8,330 bases of DNA. It comes from an uncultured Clostridia bacterium. GTDB lineage: Bacteria; Bacillota; Clostridia; Oscillospirales; Acutalibacteraceae. The position numbers and the translations under genes were made by a program. The DNA lies in contig CANRAN010000056.1 of the NCBI GenBank assembly GCA_947628595.1, forward strand, positions 1-8,330. The letters run 5' to 3'. Below, piece after piece: positions 1 through 6,802 of the stretch (the first letter of the stretch is position 1; every line of letters begins with the position of its first letter). The notes beneath the pieces were generated by a model that was given only the letters and a program-made list of their open reading frames with translations, ran no database searches and was not told the origin of the DNA.

Positions 1-95
1 AACCGTGGGACACACGGGGTTAGCTCGTTGATACTGTATGGGTTACCATACTTGAGCGAGAAGCCCCCACCTCTATAGGTGGGGGAGTATGTCAC
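1..95 (+). mobile_element. Right end of an IS200/IS605-family (TnpB-type) element, partial
   Basis: Three hairpins lie in tandem: CCGTG (3-7) with CACGG (13-17); GTATGG (36-41) with CCATAC (46-51), enclosed by GCTC (23-26) with GAGC (54-57); and a perfect 9-bp stem CCCCCACCT (64-72) with AGGTGGGGG (77-85). They are followed by GTATGTCAC ending at 95. This series of stem-loops ending a few bases before a short TCAC-like terminus is the form I know from the right ends of IS605-group elements in Firmicutes. The tnpB gene would lie to the left of the window. One frame from base 2 stays open to a TGA at 29-31 and could be the last residues of TnpB, but it is too short to call. The exact terminus at 95 is inferred, and family assignment rests on pattern recognition without an alignment. 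Confidence 0.65.
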
Positions 96-115
96 AATAT
101 CTCTTGATTATATGC
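1..115 (+). ncRNA. Probable TnpB omega RNA (scaffold 3' part plus guide)
   Basis: In IS200/IS605 elements the transcript of the tnpB 3' end and right end is processed into the omega RNA, which directs the TnpB nuclease. The scaffold is the right-end structure and the guide is the roughly 16-20 nt of flanking DNA after the element. Here the scaffold would be the three hairpins in 1-85, and the guide would start near 96 and run to about 111-115. The 5' end lies outside the window. The 64-85 hairpin is not followed by a T-run, which argues against its being a simple terminator. The assignment is structural: no TnpB protein is visible, so it is unknown whether an active nuclease accompanies it. 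Confidence 0.6.
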
Positions 116-132
116 AAAAAGAGGTATATAAT
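104..132 (+). promoter_or_regulatory. Sigma-70/SigA-type promoter of the aPGM-like gene
   Basis: A -35 box TTGATT (104-109) and a perfect -10 box TATAAT (127-132) are separated by exactly 17 bp, which is close to consensus for the housekeeping sigma factor. Transcription should start near 139-140, giving a leader of about 35 nt before the ATG at 175. The -35 box lies only 9 bp beyond the inferred end of the IS605-type element, inside the stretch predicted to be the omega RNA guide. Confidence 0.8.
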
Positions 133-157
133 TAATAGGCGGAAAAGTATATTTATT

Positions 158-164
158 GAGAGGA
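158..164 (+). promoter_or_regulatory. Ribosome binding site for the aPGM-like gene
   Basis: GAGAGGA at 158-164 lies about 10 bases before the ATG at 175 and supports that start codon. Confidence 0.7.
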
Positions 165-174
165 AGTATATTTT

Positions 175-1389
175 ATGAAATATGCAGTAATACTTTGCGA
201 TGGAATGGCGGACAGACCTGTTCCTGAGCTTGAAGGAAAAACTCCGATGTCGGCTGCATATAAGCCGAATATGGAGTTACTTGCAAAAAAAGGGGAGGTA
301 GGTCTTGTAAAAACAGTGGGTGACGGTCTGAAACCTGGAAGTGATGTTGCAAACCTTTCTGTTATGGGCTATGATCCGAAGCTTTATTATACAGGTCGTT
401 CACCGCTCGAAGCTGCAAGCATAGGAATAGATCTCAAGGACGATGATGTTACACTGAGATGCAATCTTGTAACACTTTCCGATGAGGAAAATTATGAGGA
501 TAAGACAATGGTTGATTATTGTGCGGGGGATATATCTTCTGCGGAGGCTGCTGTACTTATCAAATATATTGATGAGAAGCTTGGCAGTGAAATATTCAGT
601 TTTTATAACGGTGTAAGCTATCGTCATTGTCTTGTATGGGCAAAGGGTGAGCCGAATCCCGGAGTACTCACACCGCCGCATGATATAACAGGCAGAAAAA
701 TCAAGGAGTATATACCAAAGGGTGAGCATACAGACGAGCTTTATGAACTTATGAAAAAGAGTTATGATCTATTGAGGGATCATCCGGTAAATCGAAAGAG
801 AGTAGCAGATGGCAAGCGTCCGGCTAATTCAATATGGCTCTGGGGCGAGGGAATGAAGCCGCAGCTTGACAGCTTCTTCAGGAAATTCGGCATAAAGGGC
901 TCAATGATATCCGCAGTTGACCTGCTAAAGGGAATAGGCAAATGTGCAGAGATGTCAGTGTGTAATGTTGAGGGTGCGACAGGCTATATAGATACCAATT
1001 TTGAGGGCAAGGGAAGAGCTGCAATAGAGGAGTTCAAAAAAGGACAGGATTTTGTATATGTTCATGTAGAGGCTCCGGACGAATGCGGACACCGTGCAGA
1101 GATAGAAAACAAGAAGAAAAGTATAGAGCTTATTGACAAATACATAATAGGACCCGTTGTAGAGTATCTGCGTGAATCGGGGGATGATTTCAGTGTTATG
1201 ATACTTCCCGATCATCCCACACCGATTGAGCTTAAGACGCATACAAGTGACCCGGTGCCGTATCTGATTTATCGCAGCAATGACGAAAAGGACAGCGGAA
1301 TAAGGTTATTTGATGAGGAGAATGCGGCAGAAACAGGAATATTCAAGGATCCCGGTTATATGCTTATGAATGAATTTCTTAACAGATAA
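175..1389 (+). CDS. Cofactor-independent phosphoglycerate mutase-like enzyme, archaeal (aPGM) type; possible homoserine kinase
   Basis: This 404-aa protein is a full-length, probably cytosolic member of the alkaline phosphatase superfamily, aPGM branch. Expected metal ligands and nucleophile are visible: D9 in LCDGMAD, the nucleophilic serine S56 in GSDVANLSVMGYDP, D302 and H306 in APDECGHRAE, D346-H347 in LPDHPTP and H356 in THTSDPVP. The family interconverts 3- and 2-phosphoglycerate with two divalent metal ions and no 2,3-bisphosphoglycerate. Bacterial members resembling this one are also grouped as a proposed alternative homoserine kinase (threonine synthesis), so the reaction is uncertain. 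No glycolytic or threonine gene lies in the window to decide. The gene is monocistronic, with its own promoter (104-132) and terminator (1406-1455). The start at 175 is supported by the ribosome binding site and the conserved N-terminus. Family call is confident; substrate is not. Confidence 0.93.
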   Translation: MKYAVILCDGMADRPVPELEGKTPMSAAYKPNMELLAKKGEVGLVKTVGDGLKPGSDVANLSVMGYDPKLYYTGRSPLEAASIGIDLKDDDVTLRCNLVTLSDEENYEDKTMVDYCAGDISSAEAAVLIKYIDEKLGSEIFSFYNGVSYRHCLVWAKGEPNPGVLTPPHDITGRKIKEYIPKGEHTDELYELMKKSYDLLRDHPVNRKRVADGKRPANSIWLWGEGMKPQLDSFFRKFGIKGSMISAVDLLKGIGKCAEMSVCNVEGATGYIDTNFEGKGRAAIEEFKKGQDFVYVHVEAPDECGHRAEIENKKKSIELIDKYIIGPVVEYLRESGDDFSVMILPDHPTPIELKTHTSDPVPYLIYRSNDEKDSGIRLFDEENAAETGIFKDPGYMLMNEFLNR

Positions 1390-1405
1390 TAAATAAAAAT
1401 ATTAT

Positions 1406-1455
1406 GGCTCTGTCTGAAGTTTTCGATAGAAAGCATACAGACAGAGCCTTTTATT
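1406..1455 (+). terminator. Intrinsic terminator of the aPGM-like gene
   Basis: A perfect 11-bp stem GGCTCTGTCTG (1406-1416) with CAGACAGAGCC (1438-1448), with a 21-nt loop, is followed by TTTTATT. It starts 17 bases after the stop codon, so it fits a Rho-independent terminator for the plus-strand gene. Confidence 0.85.
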
Positions 1456-1483
1456 ATAGGTAACAGGTAAAAAATACCTGTGC

Positions 1484-1520
1484 AAAAGCAGCTGCCCGGA
1501 TATGGTACCCGGACAGCTGC
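1484..1520 (-). terminator. Intrinsic terminator of the DUF4279-ABC operon
   Basis: The arms at 1488-1499 and 1509-1520 pair over 12 positions with one mismatch (C1495 against A1513) and enclose a 9-nt loop. Read on the minus strand, the stem is followed by TTTTGC, and it starts 19 bases after the permease stop at 1540. A second small hairpin, ACAGGTA (1463-1469) with TACCTGT (1475-1481), lies just beyond and may back it up. Together with 1406-1455 this separates two convergent transcription units. Confidence 0.75.
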
Positions 1521-1539
1521 CGTATTTTAACGTAACAAA

Positions 1540-4500
1540 TTATTCTATTGATTTTAGTGATTCTACCATGCTTATTTTTTTCATTTTGAAGTACATTATA
1601 AAATTAACAAGGAAAGAGAAAGACACAGTGAGGATAAAGGCAATAATGTAACTTATAAGATTAATCTGCTGTGGGAACATGACCATATCCATTTGTATTG
1701 CAAGAACTACAAACGAGGTAAGAAGAATACCGAGGGGGAGCCCAATGATTGTACCTACAAGGGTAAGAACCATATTTTCTCTGTAAATGTAATTAGCGGT
1801 TTCCATATTATAAAATCCGAGAACCTTGATTGTAGCAATTTCTCTTGCACGTTCGGAAATGTTTATATTTGTAAGATTATACAGAACAACAATAGCCAAT
1901 AATCCGGCACAGATGATCAGGACAAAAACAATAACATTCAACGAGTCGAGTGTGTCAAGAATACTGTCGACCTGCTCACTTATGAGAGATACCGTTACTA
2001 TATCATCGTTTTGCATCCAGTCATTGGCAATATCATGCCCTGAGTCCTTATATGATTCCTCAACCTGTGTATATACGACATTGTATTCTGTTTCATCATT
2101 AATGAGTTTACTGAACAATGTCGGGGTCATATACATATAATTTCCGGCATAGTTTTCTGTAAGAGCCGATATTTCAGAGGAATATGTCACCTCGTCAATA
2201 GTAAAGCTTATTGTATCCCCGACCTCTGCACCGATAACCTCGGCAAGCCTTTCATTGATTACAACGGAATTATCATTAAGATCTATTTTATCATGCTTTA
2301 TTCTGTCACGGAGTATAAACATTTTTTCAAATGTCTTATCATCCTCCGGAATTATAAGATTAAGACCTATCTTCTGATTTTTACCGTAATTTATTGATGT
2401 GCTGTGCTGTGAAACAAGAAGGGTGTCGGAAAATCTTTTGTCATTGTGAAATTGTGACATAAGATAGGCTTTTTTATCCGACGTTCCTGCCTCCGATAGG
2501 GCATATACCTGATCGTACTTGGATATTTCACCGAATTGTCTGTCAGCGATAACCGTTATGGAATCCTTAAGACCAAGACCGGCAAGAATAAGCGCGGTAC
2601 AGCCTGCAACACCTATGACGGTCATGAGAAAACGTGCCTTATATCTGAAAAGATTTCTTGAAGTAACCTTAGAAGTAAAATTCATATGCTTCCATATGAA
2701 AGGGATATGTTCAAGCAAAATTCTCTTTCCGGGCTTAGGTGCTTTCGGGCGCATAAGCGTTGCGGGCTGCTGCTTTAGTTCGCCGTAGCAGGTAATCAGT
2801 GCGACAATACAGGTGCATAGAATTCCTGTTCCGGCAGAAAACGCAAAGCTGTCCCATGAAATATGTAGTATAGTATCCGGCAGGGTGTACATTATTGAAT
2901 ATGTATCAAGGATAATGTACGGTAATGTGGCAAGACCGAGAATCGCACCGATTATACTTCCAAGAATAGCGGCCAGTGCGGCATAGATAAAGTATTTTGA
3001 TGCTATTGATACATTTGAATATCCCAATGCTTTGAGTGTACCTATTTCCGTTCGCCTTTCCTCAACCATTCTTGTCATTGTGGTAAGGCATACAAGGGCT
3101 GCAACAAGGAGGAAGAAAACAGGAAAAACTGCGGCAACATGATCAACTCTCAGTGCATCCTCCTCAAGTCCCGAATATCCGGGGTTCTCATCTCTGTCAT
3201 AAACATACCATTTTGCATTGTTTAGTGCATCTATTGCATCCTGTGCTTCGTTTAGCTTGTCCTCAGCTTCCGAAAGACCTGAATGTGCCTCAGCCTTACC
3301 CTGTGCAAGCTTTTCCCTTGCCTCTTTGAGCTTTTTCATACCCTCGGATTTTTGCGTTTCAAGCTCCTGCTTGCCAAGATCAAGCTGCTTTTCTGACTCT
3401 GAAATTTCTGTTTGTGCGGTCTGAAGCTCAAGTAAACCCGTTGTCATGGCATTTTCGTATTCAAGCTTACCGAGATCAAGCTGACTTTGTGCATTATCAA
3501 GTTGAATCTGAGCGTCCGCAAGCTGTTTTGCACCGTCAGCCTTGGAATTCTCAAACTGAGTCTTTGCGTTTTCAAGCTGGGTAGCGGCGGATGAGAGCTG
3601 TTTTTCGCCGTCTGAAAGCTGAACCTTGGCATTGTCAAGCTGTTTAGAGTAGTCATCAAGATTATTATAGTATGCTTTGAGATTATTTGTAACCCCGGTT
3701 AATTTATCTATAACACCGTCCCCAATATCATAAATTCCTTCGAGTTTTCCGATAAGTGTTTCTACTGAAAGAACAGCATCATTCAATGCATTTATGTATT
3801 TTTTTAGTGTATCGGAAAGCCTGTTAAGATTAAGCTCTTCCAATCTGTCGCTAATGCTGAGATATTCGTTGATCTTTGTCCTGTATTCACCTAATTTTGC
3901 AATGATATCCTCAAGCTCTTTCTTTGATTGCAAATCCGTATTGTATTGCTCGTTAATTTCGCCGAGGAGAGTTTCAAGCTCCGTAATTCCGCTGTCACCA
4001 ATGCTCATTACGGTCCGGACAAGCGTAAGCATGGTTTCCGCACGGGGCTTTGTTGAGCTGTAAAAAACATTGTATTGCTTATCATATTCATTCTGTGCGG
4101 TATCAAGCTCAGCCTGTGCCTTGCTGATTTGTGTGTCATATTCAAGCTTTGCCTTTGTATATGCTTCTTTCCCGGCAGCATATTGATTTTGTGCATCGGT
4201 GAGCTTAGTTTTAGCCTCGGCTATTCCTTCACTGTATTTTTTTTGTCCCTCGGCAAGTTCTTTCTTGCCGTTTTCAAGTTCCTTTTCCCCGTCTGTAATC
4301 TCTTTTTCAGCCTTAAGCAGACCATCTGCAAGCTCGGCTTCTCCGTTATGTAATTCCTTGGCACCGTCTGCAATTTCCTTTTCCGCCTCAGCCTTTTTAT
4401 CGTTATATTCTGTTTGTGCCTCGGCAAGCTCCTTCCGTGCATCAGCTAAGGTTGTATCATTGAATATTTTAATTCTTTCCTCTGAAAGTTCCTCATATTC

Positions 4501-5256
4501 CTTTGTCTGTTGCTCGATAGTATTTTCATATTCATCCGAAAAAGGGGATAAACCGCTTTCCGATGCCTTAGTTTTCACATATACAGCCGTATATCTTTCC
4601 GAAACAAAATCCTCGGGAGGAATCATCATGTAGAAGCTTATTGAACCGCCTCCTACATTGGTATTTCCTCTTTGATAGGTCAGATACATAGGATTATCAA
4701 CAACACCGACAATTTTATATTCGAGATTTTTTATAAAATCGGCAGTATTATTATTCTGTACCTTTTCATTGAATTTAATGGTACTGCCAAGCTTATATCC
4801 GTTTGCCTCATAGAAATAGCTGTCTATAACACATTCTCCGCTTTTTTGAGGAAGTCTGCCCTCCACAAGGACAGGTTCATTTATAAGCTTATCATTTGTA
4901 TCGGTAATCTCAGGGAGAGCATGAACACGCACAACGAAATCTATATCATCCTGAGTGACAATAAGATCCGACATATACGAGGGCATAACATCAACAGTGC
5001 TTTCCTCATTTTTTATTGCCCTTATGTCATCATCATCAAAGCCGACAGTAGATATAAGTCGGAAATCCATGAGATTCTGATCATCAAAATATTTACTGCC
5101 GGTTTCCATCATACTCGGACTTGAGGTTTTAACACCCGTAAAAAATCCGGTACTGAGTGCAATAATTGCCAATATGGAGATAAATCTGGATTTTGTATTT
5201 ATAATTTCTCTTATTATATTTTTTCTGAGAGATCCCATCGAGTTTTTCTTTTTCAT
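1540..5256 (-). CDS. FtsX/MacB-type ABC transporter permease with long coiled-coil insertion
   Basis: About 1,238 aa, an integral membrane permease with two FtsX units and eight predicted membrane segments (near residues 24-41, 706-726, 755-780, 803-824, 874-896, 1106-1126, 1161-1187, 1199-1223). Extracellular domains lie at about 42-245 and 897-1105. Between the first of these and segment 2 is a coiled coil (~248-683), ending in WYVYDRDENPG. Its first arm has LxxG-like heptads with glycines at 298, 305, 312, 323, 330, 337 and 344. The juxtamembrane motifs MVEERRTEIGTLKALGYS (~730-747) and SERAREIATIKVLGFY (~1134-1149) are the FtsX-type segments expected to contact the ATPase. Substrate is unknown; the type VII/MacB superfamily usually does extracellular mechanical work or expels peptides rather than classical import. 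Its partner ATPase is encoded 52 bp upstream. An in-frame ATG at 5277 is possible, but the ATG at 5256 is preferred because GGGAAG precedes it by 6 bases and 5277 has no clear ribosome binding site. Confidence 0.93.
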   Translation of the reverse strand: MKKKNSMGSLRKNIIREIINTKSRFISILAIIALSTGFFTGVKTSSPSMMETGSKYFDDQNLMDFRLISTVGFDDDDIRAIKNEESTVDVMPSYMSDLIVTQDDIDFVVRVHALPEITDTNDKLINEPVLVEGRLPQKSGECVIDSYFYEANGYKLGSTIKFNEKVQNNNTADFIKNLEYKIVGVVDNPMYLTYQRGNTNVGGGSISFYMMIPPEDFVSERYTAVYVKTKASESGLSPFSDEYENTIEQQTKEYEELSEERIKIFNDTTLADARKELAEAQTEYNDKKAEAEKEIADGAKELHNGEAELADGLLKAEKEITDGEKELENGKKELAEGQKKYSEGIAEAKTKLTDAQNQYAAGKEAYTKAKLEYDTQISKAQAELDTAQNEYDKQYNVFYSSTKPRAETMLTLVRTVMSIGDSGITELETLLGEINEQYNTDLQSKKELEDIIAKLGEYRTKINEYLSISDRLEELNLNRLSDTLKKYINALNDAVLSVETLIGKLEGIYDIGDGVIDKLTGVTNNLKAYYNNLDDYSKQLDNAKVQLSDGEKQLSSAATQLENAKTQFENSKADGAKQLADAQIQLDNAQSQLDLGKLEYENAMTTGLLELQTAQTEISESEKQLDLGKQELETQKSEGMKKLKEAREKLAQGKAEAHSGLSEAEDKLNEAQDAIDALNNAKWYVYDRDENPGYSGLEEDALRVDHVAAVFPVFFLLVAALVCLTTMTRMVEERRTEIGTLKALGYSNVSIASKYFIYAALAAILGSIIGAILGLATLPYIILDTYSIMYTLPDTILHISWDSFAFSAGTGILCTCIVALITCYGELKQQPATLMRPKAPKPGKRILLEHIPFIWKHMNFTSKVTSRNLFRYKARFLMTVIGVAGCTALILAGLGLKDSITVIADRQFGEISKYDQVYALSEAGTSDKKAYLMSQFHNDKRFSDTLLVSQHSTSINYGKNQKIGLNLIIPEDDKTFEKMFILRDRIKHDKIDLNDNSVVINERLAEVIGAEVGDTISFTIDEVTYSSEISALTENYAGNYMYMTPTLFSKLINDETEYNVVYTQVEESYKDSGHDIANDWMQNDDIVTVSLISEQVDSILDTLDSLNVIVFVLIICAGLLAIVVLYNLTNINISERAREIATIKVLGFYNMETANYIYRENMVLTLVGTIIGLPLGILLTSFVVLAIQMDMVMFPQQINLISYIIAFILTVSFSFLVNFIMYFKMKKISMVESLKSIE

Positions 5257-5308
5257 TTTATTCTTCCCATCCAACATTACTGATTATCCATGATAACATA
5301 TAAAAACA

Positions 5309-6016
5309 TCACCATTCAATTTCCTCAACAGGCATAGGATTCGGATTAACAACATTACTTATAACCTTTCCGTTACGCATATTAATTACACGGTTAGCCA
5401 TGGGAGTAATAGCCGAGTTGTGGGTTATAAGTACAACTGTCATTCCGTCCTCACGGCATCTTGTTTGAAGGAGCTTTAATATTGTTTTACCTGTGTTATA
5501 ATCGAGTGCTCCTGTCGGCTCATCGCACAAAAGAAGTTTAGGTTTTTTTGCGAGGGCTCTTGCGATTGATACACGCTGCTGTTCACCGCCCGAAAGCTGA
5601 GATGGAAAGTTATTTTTTCTTTGCGACAGCCCAACGCTGTCAAGCACAGTATCAGCGTCAAGCGAATCACGGCATATCTGAGTTGCAAGTTCGACATTTT
5701 CCTTTGCCGTAAGGTTTGGTATAAGGTTATAAAACTGGAAAACAAAGCCTATGTCGTATCTTCGATAGGAGGCAAGGTCTTTTCCGCTCAGGTGACTGAT
5801 ATCTTTTCCGCCGACAATAATTCTACCCTCGTCACAACTGTCAATTCCTCCGAGTATATTCAGCACGGTTGTTTTACCTGCACCGCTCAGACCGACAACA
5901 ACGGCAAATTCGCCTTCGTCAATTGAAAAGGTAACACCGTCAGCTGCGGTTATTGTGACTTCTCCCATTCTGTATCTTTTATAAACGTTTTCAAATTCCA
6001 CAAAATTTTTCATCAT
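5309..6016 (-). CDS. ABC transporter ATP-binding protein, MacB/LolD-like
   Basis: A complete 235-aa nucleotide-binding domain. In order: Walker A GLSGAGKTT (42-50), Q-loop Q94 in FVFQFYNLIPNLTAKENV, signature LSGGEQQRVSIARAL (141-155), Walker B LLLCDEP with catalytic E166, D-loop GALD (169-172) and switch histidine H199 in LITHN. The FQFYNLIPNLTA and DEPTGALD segments are typical of the MacB/LolD/FtsE-like subfamily that pairs with FtsX-type permeases. It should act as a cytoplasmic homodimer powering the permease encoded just downstream. All catalytic residues are present, so it looks functional. It lies 20 bp after the DUF4279 gene and 52 bp before the permease, consistent with one operon. 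Two adjacent ATG codons (6016 and 6013) could each start it; GTGGTGAAAA at 6030-6021 is a weak ribosome binding site. The C-terminus PMPVEEIEW resembles other clostridial members. Confidence 0.96.
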   Translation of the reverse strand: MMKNFVEFENVYKRYRMGEVTITAADGVTFSIDEGEFAVVVGLSGAGKTTVLNILGGIDSCDEGRIIVGGKDISHLSGKDLASYRRYDIGFVFQFYNLIPNLTAKENVELATQICRDSLDADTVLDSVGLSQRKNNFPSQLSGGEQQRVSIARALAKKPKLLLCDEPTGALDYNTGKTILKLLQTRCREDGMTVVLITHNSAITPMANRVINMRNGKVISNVVNPNPMPVEEIEW

Positions 6017-6036
6017 AATATTTTCACCACGTTGTA

Positions 6037-6516
6037 TTAATTTTCGTTATATACATATGTATCAATAGAAATTTCAGTTCCTGTCTGATAGCAGAATTCA
6101 ATTATTTCCTTATTGAAAAACAAAACAGGGGATACCTCATTATATATGTGTGGTACGATAATAATTGTAAAATTAACATTATATTTTCTCTTAATTTCAA
6201 GAAGTTGGGATATATGAGGTTTCAGGGTGTGTACAATCGCAAGACATTGGATTTCCGCATCAATAGAGGGTTCTTCCTGTTTCAATGCGTTCCACGATGA
6301 TAGCCTGCTTGTTTTGTGTTCATTCAGGAAATTTCCCATAAGCTGTGTTTTGAAAGGTTTGATTCCCAATATTTCCGTAATTTCATCAGGTTCAAAACAC
6401 GAGCCATCAGACGGAAAAAAATCACATATCTCACTTCCGTCTATATCTCGGATTTCCCCGTCACTTTCAATCGAAAAATATGTATAACAATATGTTTTTT
6501 CTGAGTCAAGTGACAT
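6037..6516 (-). CDS. DUF4279-type protein of unknown function
   Basis: A 159-aa soluble protein without a signal peptide or membrane segment. The pattern fits DUF4279: an N-terminal beta strand TYCYTYFSIES (~8-18), the hallmark FEPDEITEILGIKPFKTQ (41-58) before a basic/polar stretch and SSWNAL (73-78), a middle helix LKPHISQLLEIKRKY (98-112), a hydrophobic strand NFTIIIVPHIY (115-125), and a C-terminal EISIDTYVY (148-156). A roughly 20-residue insertion with SDGEIRDIDGSEICDFF after the first strand looks non-canonical. No enzymatic motif is seen and no function is established for the family to my knowledge. The start at 6516 is chosen because AAGGAG (6531-6526) precedes it at good spacing; the frame is open to an ATG at 6621, but that extension runs through an inverted repeat and looks non-coding. 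It is the first gene of the probable operon with the ABC transporter. Family assignment is from recalled motif pattern only. Confidence 0.78.
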   Translation of the reverse strand: MSLDSEKTYCYTYFSIESDGEIRDIDGSEICDFFPSDGSCFEPDEITEILGIKPFKTQLMGNFLNEHKTSRLSSWNALKQEEPSIDAEIQCLAIVHTLKPHISQLLEIKRKYNVNFTIIIVPHIYNEVSPVLFFNKEIIEFCYQTGTEISIDTYVYNEN

Positions 6517-6525
6517 TTTTATATT

Positions 6526-6531
6526 CTCCTT
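6526..6531 (-). promoter_or_regulatory. Strong ribosome binding site deciding the DUF4279 gene start
   Basis: AAGGAG on the minus strand, 9 bases before the ATG at 6516, is the best Shine-Dalgarno match in the operon and sets the start downstream of the longer open frame. Confidence 0.85.
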
Positions 6532-6540
6532 AATAGATTT

Positions 6541-6570
6541 TGCAAATATGCCCTTGCAGGCATATTTGCA
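6541..6570. repeat. 12-bp perfect inverted repeat ahead of the DUF4279-ABC operon
   Basis: TGCAAATATGCC (6541-6552) is the exact reverse complement of GGCATATTTGCA (6559-6570), with a 6-base loop. On the minus strand it ends 9 bases before the ribosome binding site of the DUF4279 gene. It could be an operator, a leader-RNA hairpin, or an end of the intergenic repeat block. It is not followed by a T-run on the minus strand, so it is not an obvious terminator for that direction. Confidence 0.8.
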
Positions 6571-6701
6571 TTTTAGCTCACTTTGTTTGCCTTGAGTGTT
6601 GGAGGCGAGTGCGTTCCACATACAAGTACATTACCTGTCGGAAAACGTATCTCTTGTTCATCGAGAAAATTTACGGTCGAGCCATAGAATAATTGTAAGT
6701 A

Positions 6702-6738
6702 TCAAGGGACGCCCTCTATCGCAGGGCGTCCCTCTTGA
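6702..6738. repeat. Hairpin with GGGACGCCCT arms
   Basis: GGGACGCCCT (6706-6715) pairs perfectly with AGGGCGTCCC (6723-6732) around a 7-base loop. Outer TCAA (6702-6705) can pair with TTGA (6735-6738) past a 2-base bulge. The TTGA is shared with the next hairpin, so the full forms of both stems compete. Confidence 0.75.
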
Positions 6739-6767
6739 AAAAACAGTCCACCGGACTGTTTTTTCAA
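6735..6767 (-). terminator. Bidirectional terminator-like hairpin, likely for the M3 peptidase gene
   Basis: TTGAAAAAACAGTCC (6735-6749) is an exact 15-base reverse complement of GGACTGTTTTTTCAA (6753-6767), with a 3-base loop. The GC core with A6 before and T6 after gives a Rho-independent terminator shape in both directions. Being the first stem with a T-tract after the M3 peptidase stop at 6903, it is the best candidate to end that transcript. It could equally be a dispersed repeat. Confidence 0.6.
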
Positions 6768-6802
6768 TTCACCCTTGCCGAGCTCTTCTTACGCTTAAGT
6801 TT

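Noticed and set aside
64..85. The CCCCCACCT/AGGTGGGGG hairpin as an ordinary intrinsic terminator
   Set aside because: No T-run follows it on the plus strand (next bases AGTATGTCAC), and it is the last of three ordered hairpins typical of an IS605-type right end.
3240..4450. Recurrent CAAGCT-type words suggesting DNA repeats or a CRISPR array
   Set aside because: The words recur at variable spacing in frame with coiled-coil heptads, so protein repetition explains them; there are no constant repeats with unique spacers.
3218..4633. Plus-strand open frames rich in Ser, Ala and Phe opposite the permease coiled coil
   Set aside because: They are antisense shadows of the Glu/Leu/Ala/Lys-rich heptads on the minus strand, without ribosome binding sites or recognisable domains.
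4672..5124. A 150-residue plus-strand open frame opposite the permease N-terminal part
   Set aside because: The minus-strand frame encodes a clear FtsX-type protein here, and the plus-strand translation has no domain, promoter or ribosome binding site.
5257..5277. Seven-residue longer permease starting at 5277
   Set aside because: There is no Shine-Dalgarno match before 5277, whereas GGGAAG sits 6 bases before the ATG at 5256. The case is not certain.
5284..5296. Small inverted repeat TTATC-CAT-GATAA in the ATPase-permease gap
   Set aside because: Only 5-bp AT-rich arms, within chance expectation, and with no T-run to make a terminator.
6517..6621. N-terminal extension of the DUF4279 frame to an ATG at 6621
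   Set aside because: The ATG at 6516 has an AAGGAG at ideal spacing, while the extension translates through the 12-bp palindrome and does not resemble the family N-terminus.
6571..6701. Promoter for the DUF4279-ABC operon
   Set aside because: TTGATA and TTACAA words occur on the minus strand, but none has a good -10 box at 16-18 bp, so no promoter can be placed with support.
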